DNA from: Pseudomonas reactans
Lineage (GTDB): Bacteria > Pseudomonadota > Gammaproteobacteria > Pseudomonadales > Pseudomonadaceae
Reading direction: 5' to 3'
Assembly (NCBI RefSeq): GCF_013385825.1
Contig: NZ_JACAPG010000020.1
Location: forward strand, 209,754 to 273,753
Length of the DNA stretch: 64,000 nucleotides
Position numbers and translations under genes: made by a program. The notes under the pieces are model-generated. The model ran no database searches. It saw nothing but the letters and a program-made list of their open reading frames with translations, and had not been told where the DNA came from. Shown here piece by piece: positions 18,424 to 26,629 of the stretch (its first letter is position 1; each line of letters starts with the position of its first letter).

Positions 18424-20093
18424 TGAGCCTGCAACTGAGCGTCGCCCAGGCCAGTGCCATTGGCCCACGGGCGGAAAACCAGGACGCGTTGCGGGTGGTC
18501 ACACCCGTGGCCGAACTGGCGGCGAGCAAGGGCTACCTGTGTGCCATCGCCGACGGCGTGAGCCAGTGCGCCGACGGCGGCCTGGCTGCGCGCTCGACCT
18601 TGCAGGCACTGGCTCTGGATTACTACGCCACGCCGCAAACCTGGGGCGTGGCGCAGGCCCTGGAGCGTTTGTTGCTCGCGCAGAATCGCTGGTTGCAAGC
18701 CAATGGCGGTGGTCAGCCGCTACTCACCACTCTGAGTGCATTGGTGTTTCGCGGCCAGCGCTTTACCCTGGCGCATGTCGGCGATTGCCGGGTGTATCGT
18801 TGGCTCGACGGCCAATTGCAGCGCATCACCGAGGATCACGTTTGGGAGCAACTGGGCATGCAGCATGTGCTCAAGCGCGCCCTTGGCCTGGATCAACACC
18901 TGGTGGTGGATTTTCTCGATGGCCAGTTGCGTGAAGGCGAATGTTTCCTGCTGCTCAGTGATGGTGTGTGGGCAACCCTGGGCGATCACAGTATCCAGGC
19001 GATTCTGCGCGAGCAGACGGATATGGAATTGGCCGTCACCACCCTGGTGAATGCCGCGCACCTGGCCGGCAGCCAGGACAATGCCAGCGCGCTGCTCGTG
19101 CGTGTCGACACCCTGGGCGCAGCCACCCTCGGTGATGCGCTGGTGCAGTTGCAGCAATGGCCACTACCACCGCCGTTGAAAGCCGGGCAGCATTTTGAAG
19201 GCTGGCAGGTGGAAAGCGTGTTGGCGCAAAGCCGTCAGTCACTGCTTTACCGGGTGCGCGATGCCCAGCAGCAACCATGGCTGCTGAAAACCCTGCCGCT
19301 GAGCCGCGACGATGATCACGATGCCGGCCAGGCCTTGCTGTCGGAGGAATGGTTTCTGCGCCGGGTTGCGGGGCGGGCATTCCCTGAAGTGCATGCCGGC
19401 AGCGGGCGCCAGCATTTGTACTACGTGATGCGTGAATATTCCGGCCAGACCCTGGCCGGACTGTTCCAACATCAAGGCCCCTTGCCCTTGGCGCAGTGGC
19501 AGTCGATTGCCGAGCGTTTGCTGCGGGCCGTGGGCATGCTGCATCGGCGGCAGATCCTGCACCGCGATATCAAGCCGGAAAACCTGCTGCTGGGAGACGA
19601 CGGCGAATTGCGGGTGTTGGATTTCGGCCTGGCGTATTGTCCAGGCCTGTCGGAAGACAGCGCGCATGCGCTGCCGGGCACGCCCAGCTTTATTGCACCT
19701 GAAGCTTTTAACGGCGAGCGTCCTACGGCCCAACAGGATTTATACAGCGTCGGCGTCACCCTGTATTACCTGCTGACCGGACATTACCCCTACGGCGAAA
19801 TCGAGGCCTTCCAACGGCCCCGGTTCACTCAGCCTGTCAGCGCCAGTCGCTACCGTCCCGACCTGCCGGATTGGCTGCCCCTCAGCCTGGAGAAGGCAGT
19901 CGCGGCCCAACCTGCACATCGTTACGAGACCGCCGAAGAATGGTTGCGGGTGCAGGAACAGGCTGACCGCCAGGAACTGAGCATCCGCCCCAAGCCGTTG
20001 CTGGAACGCGAGCCGATTAAGGTCTGGCGCACCCTGGCGCTGCTGTCGATGCTGATCAATTTGGTGCTGCTGTATTCACTTTTTCACCGCTGA
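18423..20093 (+). CDS. PP2C phosphatase-Ser/Thr protein kinase fusion
   Basis: This 556-residue bifunctional signalling protein has an N-terminal PP2C phosphatase (about 1-235) with metal-binding blocks ADGVSQ, HVGDCRVYRW, LLSDGVW and GSQDNAS. It is followed by a Hanks-type kinase (about 255-525) with an LLKTLP lysine strand, HRDIKPEN catalytic loop, DFG and APE motifs, all intact. A single C-terminal transmembrane helix (about 533-554) anchors it with catalytic domains in the cytoplasm. Its ATG overlaps the transporter stop. P. aeruginosa has the same gene between transporter and nirB, but its substrates are unknown to me. Confidence 0.9.
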   Translation: MSLQLSVAQASAIGPRAENQDALRVVTPVAELAASKGYLCAIADGVSQCADGGLAARSTLQALALDYYATPQTWGVAQALERLLLAQNRWLQANGGGQPLLTTLSALVFRGQRFTLAHVGDCRVYRWLDGQLQRITEDHVWEQLGMQHVLKRALGLDQHLVVDFLDGQLREGECFLLLSDGVWATLGDHSIQAILREQTDMELAVTTLVNAAHLAGSQDNASALLVRVDTLGAATLGDALVQLQQWPLPPPLKAGQHFEGWQVESVLAQSRQSLLYRVRDAQQQPWLLKTLPLSRDDDHDAGQALLSEEWFLRRVAGRAFPEVHAGSGRQHLYYVMREYSGQTLAGLFQHQGPLPLAQWQSIAERLLRAVGMLHRRQILHRDIKPENLLLGDDGELRVLDFGLAYCPGLSEDSAHALPGTPSFIAPEAFNGERPTAQQDLYSVGVTLYYLLTGHYPYGEIEAFQRPRFTQPVSASRYRPDLPDWLPLSLEKAVAAQPAHRYETAEEWLRVQEQADRQELSIRPKPLLEREPIKVWRTLALLSMLINLVLLYSLFHR

Positions 20094-20119
20094 CGTCATC
20101 CCTGGACGAGGAACACTCT

Positions 20120-20860
20120 ATGAATGCAAAAGTCTGGCTGGTAGGCGCGGGTCCGGGTGACCCAGAGCTGTTGACCCTCAAGGCGGTACGCGCCCTGCGT
20201 GAGGCCGATGTGGTGCTGATCGATGACTTGGTCAACCCGGCTGTTTTGGAACACTGCGTTGAAGCGCGGGTGGTCACCGTGGGTAAACGCGGCGGCTGCC
20301 GGTCGACCCCGCAGGATTTTATCCACCGCCTGATGCTGCGCTACACGCGCCAGGGCAAGTGCGTGGTGCGGCTCAAAGGCGGCGACCCGTGCATTTTCGG
20401 ACGCGGCGGTGAAGAGGCAATGTGGTTGCGGGAACGGGGCGTCGAGGTGGAGTTGGTCAACGGCATTACTGCGGGGCTGGCGGGTGCGACGAATTGCGCG
20501 GTGCCATTGACTTTGCGCGGGGTCAGTCGCGGCGTAACGCTGGTTACGGCGCATACCCAGGACGACAGCCGCCTGAATTGGCGGGCCCTGGCCGAGGGCG
20601 GGACTACGTTGGTGGTGTACATGGGCGTGGCGAAGCTGGAGGAGATCCGCCAGCAATTGCTGGACGGCGGGATGGCGGCGGATATGCCGGTGGCGATGAT
20701 CGAGAATGCATCGTTGCCCCAGCAAAGGGAATGCCGCAGCGAGCTGGCACATATGCATGAGGATGCACAGGCATTTGCCTTGAAGAGCCCGGCAATCCTG
20801 GTGATCGGCCGTGTCGCCGGCAGCGAACAGGCCGCATACCTTGCAGCGGCCAGCGCCTGA
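20120..20860 (+). CDS. cobA: Uroporphyrinogen-III C-methyltransferase
   Basis: This 246-residue SUMT methylates uroporphyrinogen III at C2 and C7 to precorrin-2, the entry to siroheme (cofactor of nitrite and sulfite reductases) and cobalamin. Motifs are VGAGPGDPELLTLKA at the N terminus, VRLKGGDPCIFGRGGEE and the VPLTLRGVS region. It is only 26 bases behind the kinase gene with its own GACGAGGA site. In P. aeruginosa it ends the nirB-nirD-nitrate reductase-cobA operon; here those three genes are missing between kinase and cobA. Confidence 0.94.
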   Translation: MNAKVWLVGAGPGDPELLTLKAVRALREADVVLIDDLVNPAVLEHCVEARVVTVGKRGGCRSTPQDFIHRLMLRYTRQGKCVVRLKGGDPCIFGRGGEEAMWLRERGVEVELVNGITAGLAGATNCAVPLTLRGVSRGVTLVTAHTQDDSRLNWRALAEGGTTLVVYMGVAKLEEIRQQLLDGGMAADMPVAMIENASLPQQRECRSELAHMHEDAQAFALKSPAILVIGRVAGSEQAAYLAAASA

Positions 20861-20873
20861 GGCAAATTCCAGG

Positions 20874-20908
20874 CAAAAAAAAGCCCGGCCTAAGCCGGGC
20901 TTTTTTCT
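20874..20908. terminator. Bidirectional rho-independent terminator
   Basis: AAGCCCGGC pairs with GCCGGGCTT around CTAA, with an A-run before and a T-run after. It separates converging cobA and oprF. Confidence 0.92.
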
Positions 20909-20920
20909 ACCACTCAGTAA

Positions 20921-21901
20921 TTACTGAGCTTGAGCTTCAACCGACGCTTCTACGCGACGGTTAACAGCACGACCAGCTTCAGTTGCGTTGTCAGCAACTG
21001 GGCGGGATTCGCCGTAACCTACTGCGGTGATACGGCTTGGAGCAACGCCGTCTTTAACCAGGACTTGCTTAACAGCGTCAGCACGACGCTGGGACAGCTT
21101 CTGGTTGTAAGCGTCTGGACCGACGGAGTCAGTGTGACCAGCAACTTCTACGTTGGTAGCTGGGTACTGAGCCATGAAGTCGGCCAGGTTTTTCACGTCG
21201 CCGTAGCTGTTAGGCTTAACAACCGACTTGTCGAAGTCGAACTTAACGTCCAGCTCAACACGTACAACCTGGGCAACTGGAGCTTCTGGCTCTGGAGTTG
21301 GCTCTGGAGCTGGTGCTGGGGTAGGAGCTGGAGCAACTGCGCCAGCGTTACCGCCGAAGTTTACGCCCAGGCCGACCAGTGCGGAGTAGTCCCACTTGCC
21401 GTTGTCCAGACCGTAGTCAGCTTCAACACCGGCACGAGCGTACAGGTTGTTGGTGAAGTAGTACTTCACGCCAGTACCAACGGTAGCGAAGGTAGTCTGA
21501 TCGCGACCGCTGTGGCCGTCAGCTTTGACGTTGCCACGGCTCTGGTGGCCGAAACCGCCTTCTACGTATGGACGCAGGCTGTCTACGCCAGCTTGACCGA
21601 AGTGATACTGGGCAACCAGGCTGCCGGTATCGCCTTTGATCTTCTGGTTACCAGTACCGTCGTTCGAACGGGTGTGGTTGGTTTTGTCGTAGGACAGGTT
21701 CAAGGACAGGTCGTCGGTCAGGAAGTAACCGATGCGAGCGCCAGGATTGAAGCCGTCTTCGATGTGCTTGACGCTATCGTTGTACTGCTTCTTGTAGAAC
21801 AGCTCGCCTTCAACTGCGCCTTGGCCTTGTGCCAGAACGCCGAAAGAAGTAGCGGCAATAAGAGAACCAATGGCCAAGCCCAAGGTGTTTTTCAGTTTCA
21901 T
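20921..21901 (-). CDS. oprF: Major outer-membrane porin OprF
   Basis: This 326-residue OmpA-family protein has a signal peptide (1-24, ending VLAQ), an eight-stranded N-terminal barrel (about 25-180), a proline/alanine/glutamate hinge (APAPTPAPAPEPTPEPEAP) and a C-terminal OmpA domain that binds peptidoglycan (about 210-326, with VAGHTDSVG). It is a structural protein and slow general porin. No cysteine is present in the product, unlike P. aeruginosa OprF, which has four. sigX lies just upstream, and SigX is known to drive one of the oprF promoters in Pseudomonas. Confidence 0.97.
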   Translation of the reverse strand: MKLKNTLGLAIGSLIAATSFGVLAQGQGAVEGELFYKKQYNDSVKHIEDGFNPGARIGYFLTDDLSLNLSYDKTNHTRSNDGTGNQKIKGDTGSLVAQYHFGQAGVDSLRPYVEGGFGHQSRGNVKADGHSGRDQTTFATVGTGVKYYFTNNLYARAGVEADYGLDNGKWDYSALVGLGVNFGGNAGAVAPAPTPAPAPEPTPEPEAPVAQVVRVELDVKFDFDKSVVKPNSYGDVKNLADFMAQYPATNVEVAGHTDSVGPDAYNQKLSQRRADAVKQVLVKDGVAPSRITAVGYGESRPVADNATEAGRAVNRRVEASVEAQAQ

Positions 21902-22008
21902 CCGTTAAATCCCCATCTGGTGATTGTAAAGCAGTCCCACAAACCGGGGGACAACTCGGCGACAAGTCTAACAGAACTTGCCTACACGTAAGAGATATTT
22001 GCCACGCA

Positions 22009-22599
22009 CTAAGTTTCAGTCTCGCCCGCAAATTTCTCACGTAATTTATCAAGAGCACGTTTGTAACGCATTTTTGTAGCACTCAAACCCATGTGCATGA
22101 TGTCAGCGATTTCCTGAAATTCCAGCTCTGCGACAAATCGTAGCACCAGAATTTCCCGGTCAATCGGGTTCACATACACCAACCAGCGATCAAGTCCGCC
22201 CTTCTCCTCGGGTGCCGGCGCCTTCTCTTCAGACGCTTCCTCAAGGGGGTCCAGACTCAACGCGTCCATCAAGCGACGCTTTCGCCGTTCCTTACGATAC
22301 TGCGTGATGCACTCGTTGTACGTGATGCTATATAGCCATGTCTTGAACTTCGATTTGCCCTCGAAGTTCTTCAGGCCATACAGCACCTTGAGCATCACTT
22401 CCTGACAGACATCATCCGCATCTCTATCGTTCCCTAAATACCTTGAACAAACGTTGAACAGAGTGCGTTGATATCTGCGCATCAATTCTTCATACGCGCG
22501 AGTTACGTGAAACAGCTCCGTGTGCGAGCGCGCGACCAACTCCTCATCAGAGAGCTCACGGGGGTCATAGCGCGTGGACAGCGTTTGGGCTTTATTCAA
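22009..22599 (-). CDS. sigX: ECF sigma factor SigX
   Basis: This 196-residue ECF sigma factor has region 2 (about 25-100, with ADDVCQEVMLKVLYGL and the -10 recognition helix) and region 4 (about 130-190, with LEFQEIADIMHMGLSATKMRYKRAL). SigX responds to envelope stress, cold and osmolarity and controls oprF, cmpX and fatty-acid synthesis in Pseudomonas. No anti-sigma gene is adjacent; instead cmpX and cfrX lie upstream, the arrangement known in P. aeruginosa. The acidic linker between the two regions (EEASEEKAPAPEEKGG) is typical. Confidence 0.95.
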   Translation of the reverse strand: MNKAQTLSTRYDPRELSDEELVARSHTELFHVTRAYEELMRRYQRTLFNVCSRYLGNDRDADDVCQEVMLKVLYGLKNFEGKSKFKTWLYSITYNECITQYRKERRKRRLMDALSLDPLEEASEEKAPAPEEKGGLDRWLVYVNPIDREILVLRFVAELEFQEIADIMHMGLSATKMRYKRALDKLREKFAGETET

Positions 22600-22686
22600 A
22601 ACAAGTCGTGCCGACAGTCAGGTCAATGTCCGCCACAGCCCGGTCAGCCGGGTTTGCGGCGGCGTACATTAGCAGGGTTTGCCGGA

Positions 22687-23511
22687 TTAGCGGCTACTGA
22701 CCTGCTGCTCCAGGAGAATCCGATTGGACAACGACACCAGGTCGCCGTCATCGGTCAGCACCGTCGTCTTGACTGTGCCGATCTCCTCGATTTGCCCTTC
22801 GACCTCGCCCACACGCACCTGTTGCCCCACTTGATACAACTCACGCACATAGATTCCCGCGAGAATCTGACCGGCAATTTCCCGGCTTCCCAAGCCCATG
22901 GCCAGCGCAACGGCCAGACCAACGGTAATCAAAACGATCACAATCACATGGTTGAGCAGGTCAGTCTTGACCTCCAACTGGCTGATCGCGACCGAAATAC
23001 TGATGATGATCACCAAGCCCTGGGCAATTCGCCCCAGGCCCGCAGCATAGTCCAGCCCCACGCCTTCAGCGGCGCCGCGCACCAGCCCATTGGCCAGTTG
23101 CGCCAGCAGAACGCCTACCAGCAGCACCAGCGCGCCGCCGAAAACCTTCGGCAAATACAGCGCCAGCATGTCGAGCGTAGCTGAAACTCGCTCAAGTCCA
23201 AGGGATTGAGCCGCAGAAACCAGAAAAATCAGCAAAACAAACCAATAAACGATCTTGCCGATCAAGGTGGAGATCGGCACTTGCAGGCCGGCACGACCCA
23301 GCAGCTTGGTCAGGCCGGTGCCCGCCATCAGGCGATCGAGGCCCAGTTTTGCGAGCAGTTTGGACAGCAGGGTGTCGAGCAGCTTGGCTACGACAAAGCC
23401 CAGCAATACCAGGACCAGGGCACCAAACAGGTTGGGAATGAAGTTCGCCACCTTGGTCCACAATGCGGTCATCGCGGTGACCAGGCTCTGGGTCCAGAGA
23501 TCAAGTTCCAT
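22687..23511 (-). CDS. cmpX: CmpX, MscS-related small-conductance mechanosensitive channel protein
   Basis: This 274-residue inner-membrane protein has about five hydrophobic segments from residue 15 to 205. A short MscS-like cytoplasmic beta domain follows (about 215-274: YQVGQQVRVGEVEGQIEEIG). CmpX is linked to SigX activity and membrane homeostasis in Pseudomonas. The ATG at 23511 is preferred; the TTG six bases earlier overlaps nothing useful. It is two bases from the cfrX stop, so the genes are co-transcribed. Confidence 0.9.
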   Translation of the reverse strand: MELDLWTQSLVTAMTALWTKVANFIPNLFGALVLVLLGFVVAKLLDTLLSKLLAKLGLDRLMAGTGLTKLLGRAGLQVPISTLIGKIVYWFVLLIFLVSAAQSLGLERVSATLDMLALYLPKVFGGALVLLVGVLLAQLANGLVRGAAEGVGLDYAAGLGRIAQGLVIIISISVAISQLEVKTDLLNHVIVIVLITVGLAVALAMGLGSREIAGQILAGIYVRELYQVGQQVRVGEVEGQIEEIGTVKTTVLTDDGDLVSLSNRILLEQQVSSR

Positions 23512-23513
23512 AT

Positions 23514-23759
23514 TCAATCAGCCTTATCAGCAGTGCGAGCAAGAGGTTTACGACGGGAAACCGGCGATACGTGGGCCGAACCGTTGTTCAGGGCCATCAT
23601 CAACGCAGGCAGCCAGCGGCCGAGCAGACCGAACAGGTCACCCGCACCGACCTGGCGGTTGGCGGTTTTCAACACGCGGCCCAGGCAGGCATCGTCGTCG
23701 CGGTTGGACGGCGAAGCATTGAGCATGTCACGCAAAGACTGTTCGAACGGATCGTGCAT
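23514..23759 (-). CDS. cfrX: CfrX, small conserved protein of the sigX locus
   Basis: This 81-residue protein starts MHDPFEQSLRDML. It has a hydrophilic N terminus, a moderately hydrophobic centre (LFGLLGRWLPALMMALN) and a basic tail. It matches CfrX by length, position and N-terminal character. The function is not established. It is translated just ahead of cmpX. The GAGG before ATG 23759 fixes the start. Confidence 0.8.
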   Translation of the reverse strand: MHDPFEQSLRDMLNASPSNRDDDACLGRVLKTANRQVGAGDLFGLLGRWLPALMMALNNGSAHVSPVSRRKPLARTADKAD

Positions 23760-23845
23760 AAAGACCTCTCGCAAGTGATTTAAAAGACGAGGGTAAAATT
23801 CTTGAGGTCACATAGGACCGTACGTACGTTCAGGTCATATTCAGC

Positions 23846-24841
23846 TCAAACCCAGCGCAATCGTCGAAAAAGCCACCATTGTCCCAGTGCAACCGAGACC
23901 ATCAACAGGCACGCCACCATGAATCCATAGGGGCTGGCGGAGAACGGAATACCGCCCACATTGATCCCCAGCAGACCGGTCAAAAAACTCATCGGCAGGA
24001 AGATCCCGGTGATGATCCCGAAGCGGTACATGGTGCGGTTCATGCGCACGCTCAAACGCCGGTCTTCGGCCTCCAGCACAAGCCCCACGCGCTCCCGGGT
24101 CAATTCGAGTTCTTCCAGGTAGCGGGTCAGGCTGTTGTTCAATTCGTTCCAGTAGTCGGCATCGTCGTCACAGAACCACGGCAATTTGATCCGCGTGAGC
24201 TGGGCAAAAATATCTCGCTGCGGCGCCAAAAATCGCTTCAGGCCAGCCGCTCGTCGGCGGATCTGCAGCACGCTGCCATGCTCCGGCGTATACCGTTCGT
24301 CGGTATCGAGTTTTTCTTCCTCGGCGTCGACGATTTCAGACAGATCGGAGACCAGATCCTGCACTTTATTGGTCAGGTACTGCGCCATATAAAGAATGAG
24401 TTCCGACGCGGTCTTAGGCCCCTTGCCGTCCGCCAGTTGCACCAACAGTTCGTCAGTGGCGCGCAACGGGCGCAGGCGTAGGGAAATCACGCGGCTGGCG
24501 GCAGCAAAGATGCGTACCGAGACCATGTCTTCCGGCTCCGCACCGGGGTTGAGATTGACCCCGCGCAGAAACAGCAGCAATTCCGAATCCGGCAGCGGCA
24601 ACAAGCGCGGGCGGGTGTTTTCCTCCAGCAACAGGTCACAGGCAAACTCGCTCAAACCGCTGGATTTGCGCAGCCAGGTCTGGGTTTGCGGGTGGCTGCG
24701 ATCCCAATGCAGCCACAGGCTCTCCTGGGGCTGCAGTTGCAAGTCGTCGAGCTCTGTCCGGGCAATCGAACGCGCACCGCCTTTACCGTCCAGCACCAGG
24801 GCATGCACCAGACCCCATTGCGCGTTTTCTTCCTCGAACAT
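23846..24841 (-). CDS. cmaX: CmaX, CorA/ZntB-family metal transporter
   Basis: This 331-residue CorA-superfamily protein has a large N-terminal cytoplasmic alpha/beta and helical funnel (about 1-265) and two C-terminal transmembrane helices (about 272-292 and 302-322). The signature between the helices is GIN (LLGINVGG) instead of the CorA GMN, as in ZntB-like members, so zinc or proton-coupled cation movement is likelier than classic magnesium uptake. It is part of the sigX locus in P. aeruginosa. It is 14 bases from the rraA stop. Confidence 0.88.
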   Translation of the reverse strand: MFEEENAQWGLVHALVLDGKGGARSIARTELDDLQLQPQESLWLHWDRSHPQTQTWLRKSSGLSEFACDLLLEENTRPRLLPLPDSELLLFLRGVNLNPGAEPEDMVSVRIFAAASRVISLRLRPLRATDELLVQLADGKGPKTASELILYMAQYLTNKVQDLVSDLSEIVDAEEEKLDTDERYTPEHGSVLQIRRRAAGLKRFLAPQRDIFAQLTRIKLPWFCDDDADYWNELNNSLTRYLEELELTRERVGLVLEAEDRRLSVRMNRTMYRFGIITGIFLPMSFLTGLLGINVGGIPFSASPYGFMVACLLMVSVALGQWWLFRRLRWV

Positions 24842-24854
24842 CCTTACTCCTGTC

Positions 24855-25346
24855 TTATTCGGGCATTTTCAGCGGGCTGGGGGAAACGATCACGCCGTTG
24901 TTATCGGCGTAGATGTATTCACCCGGACGAAAGGTCACACCCGCGAAGGTGACGACCACATTCAGGTCACCAATACCGCGTTTGTCGGTCTTCATCGGAT
25001 GGCTGGCCAAGGCCTGTACACCCAGATCGGTCTGGGCAATGACGTCCACATCGCGGATGCAACCGTAGATCACCAGCCCTTCCCAACCGTTTTTCGCCGC
25101 TTTCTCGGCGATCATGTCGCCCAGCAGCGCGCGACGCAGGGAACCACCACCGTCGACCACCAGCACCTTGCCGACACCCGGCTGATCGGCTTGATCCTTG
25201 ACCAGAGAGTTATCTTCGAAGCATTTGACGGTGACGATCTCGCCGCCGAACGAATCCCGGCCGCCGAAGTTGCTGAACATCGGTTCGAGTACCTGCACCA
25301 GGTCCGGGTAGGCGTCGCACAGATCGGGGGTCACGTAATGGTTCAT
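24855..25346 (-). CDS. rraA: RraA-family protein (RNase E inhibitor-like / HMG aldolase fold)
   Basis: This 163-residue protein matches RraA in full, with MNHYVTPDLCDAYPDLVQVL at the start and GKVLVVDGGGSLRRALLGD followed by IYGCIRDV. E. coli RraA binds and inhibits RNase E. Many members of the fold are instead HMG/CHA aldolases, and the GD-x(~20)-R-D metal/substrate pattern is retained here (LLGDMI then GCIRDVD). The gene therefore may encode either activity. ATG 25346 is favoured by an AAAGGAA site upstream. Confidence 0.88.
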   Translation of the reverse strand: MNHYVTPDLCDAYPDLVQVLEPMFSNFGGRDSFGGEIVTVKCFEDNSLVKDQADQPGVGKVLVVDGGGSLRRALLGDMIAEKAAKNGWEGLVIYGCIRDVDVIAQTDLGVQALASHPMKTDKRGIGDLNVVVTFAGVTFRPGEYIYADNNGVIVSPSPLKMPE

Positions 25347-25534
25347 TGAAAAATTCCTTTCCGTCAAAGAGGTGTCTTTCGAAAGAAGCGCCAGCCAGAG
25401 CAGGTGCGAAACATCCCATCCGCCTCGCCGCAACGCAATAGCCACTGCGCGACTGAATATGACCAGAAGCGTTTAACGCGTCATATCTTAGCCGCAACCA
25501 CACTCGAGCGAAACGCCCTTGGCAGAGCGCTGCG

Positions 25535-26524
25535 TCAAACCGTGGCCAACACCTGCGCCTGCGCACCGGGCAACGGTGTGAGCGGATCTTTCAACCACTG
25601 CGCCACCAATGGCCACACTTCGGCCTGGGCGGCTTTGCTCACCAGCATCTCCACATGCCCGAAATCCCCTGTAAAGCCTTGCTGTCGGCCCAGACACAGG
25701 TACTGACGGTGCTCGGAACCGACTTGCTCGAACAGCTTGCGACAGGCCCAGTCGGGGTCTTGATGATCCCCGGCTGCACTGACCGCCAACAGCGGCATAT
25801 CGACTTCAGCCAGGCCTTTCCACCAATCGTTCTTGCCCTCGCCGAAGCGGCCAAACAGGCCATTCCAGCGCATCGCTTCGATCATGACGCCCGCCGGTTC
25901 GTCCTCGGGGCCACGCTTCAGGCGCGAGCCGGACACTTCGCCAAAGCGCTTCAACAGCAAGCGACCGGTCCATTCCACCGGTGGCAGTTTCAACGGCCAA
26001 TGGGTGCGACTGACCTGGCAGCCAAACAGCGCCACCGACGCCACGGCCGGCGCACCCAAGTGCTGCCCACCCAGGGCCGCCGCCAAGCTGGTGCCGCCCA
26101 GGGAATGGCCGATCCAGTGGGGAATCTGCCCGCTTTGCTCACGCACGAACGCGCCGATGGCAGGCAAATCGTAACGCGCATAGTCAGCGACACGGTTGCG
26201 GGCGTAGTCCTGATTGCGCTTGGACAGACCATGACCGCGCATTTCCGGGATCCAGACATCAAACCCCTCGCGCGCCAGGTAAGCGCCCAGGCCGATCCCC
26301 TTGGGCGAATACCAGAAGCGCCGGTTGGAAAAGCTGCCGTGCAATAAAACAACTGGAATGCCCCGGTTTTCCGGGACATCGGCCAGGCCCAAACGGGTAA
26401 CCGCCAGCTCGACGGTGCCGTCGGGGCTGTTACCGGGTTTGAGGCGATACACGTCTTCACTCAGGTCGCCACGACGTTCAGCGCTGATCAGGGCGACAGG
26501 AAACAGGTTGCTGCTGCTTTGCAT
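25535..26524 (-). CDS. Alpha/beta hydrolase, lipase/esterase-like (EstX position)
   Basis: This 329-residue alpha/beta hydrolase has the oxyanion-region HGSF motif (VVLLHGSFSNRRFW), the nucleophile elbow GHSLGG and a late His in GHVEML. It resembles the esterase encoded between rraA and ppsA in P. aeruginosa (PA1771). No signal peptide is seen, so it is probably cytoplasmic. The 188-base gap to rraA holds no recognisable feature. The substrate is unknown. Confidence 0.82.
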   Translation of the reverse strand: MQSSSNLFPVALISAERRGDLSEDVYRLKPGNSPDGTVELAVTRLGLADVPENRGIPVVLLHGSFSNRRFWYSPKGIGLGAYLAREGFDVWIPEMRGHGLSKRNQDYARNRVADYARYDLPAIGAFVREQSGQIPHWIGHSLGGTSLAAALGGQHLGAPAVASVALFGCQVSRTHWPLKLPPVEWTGRLLLKRFGEVSGSRLKRGPEDEPAGVMIEAMRWNGLFGRFGEGKNDWWKGLAEVDMPLLAVSAAGDHQDPDWACRKLFEQVGSEHRQYLCLGRQQGFTGDFGHVEMLVSKAAQAEVWPLVAQWLKDPLTPLPGAQAQVLATV

Positions 26525-26629
26525 AATGCTCTTGCACAAAAAAGGGCGACGTCCGCAAGGATTCCGCCCTGTACAGATAAGAATGCCGGTCACCCACCAC
26601 GGGTGACCGGCACTTTTGACGTAACGACC

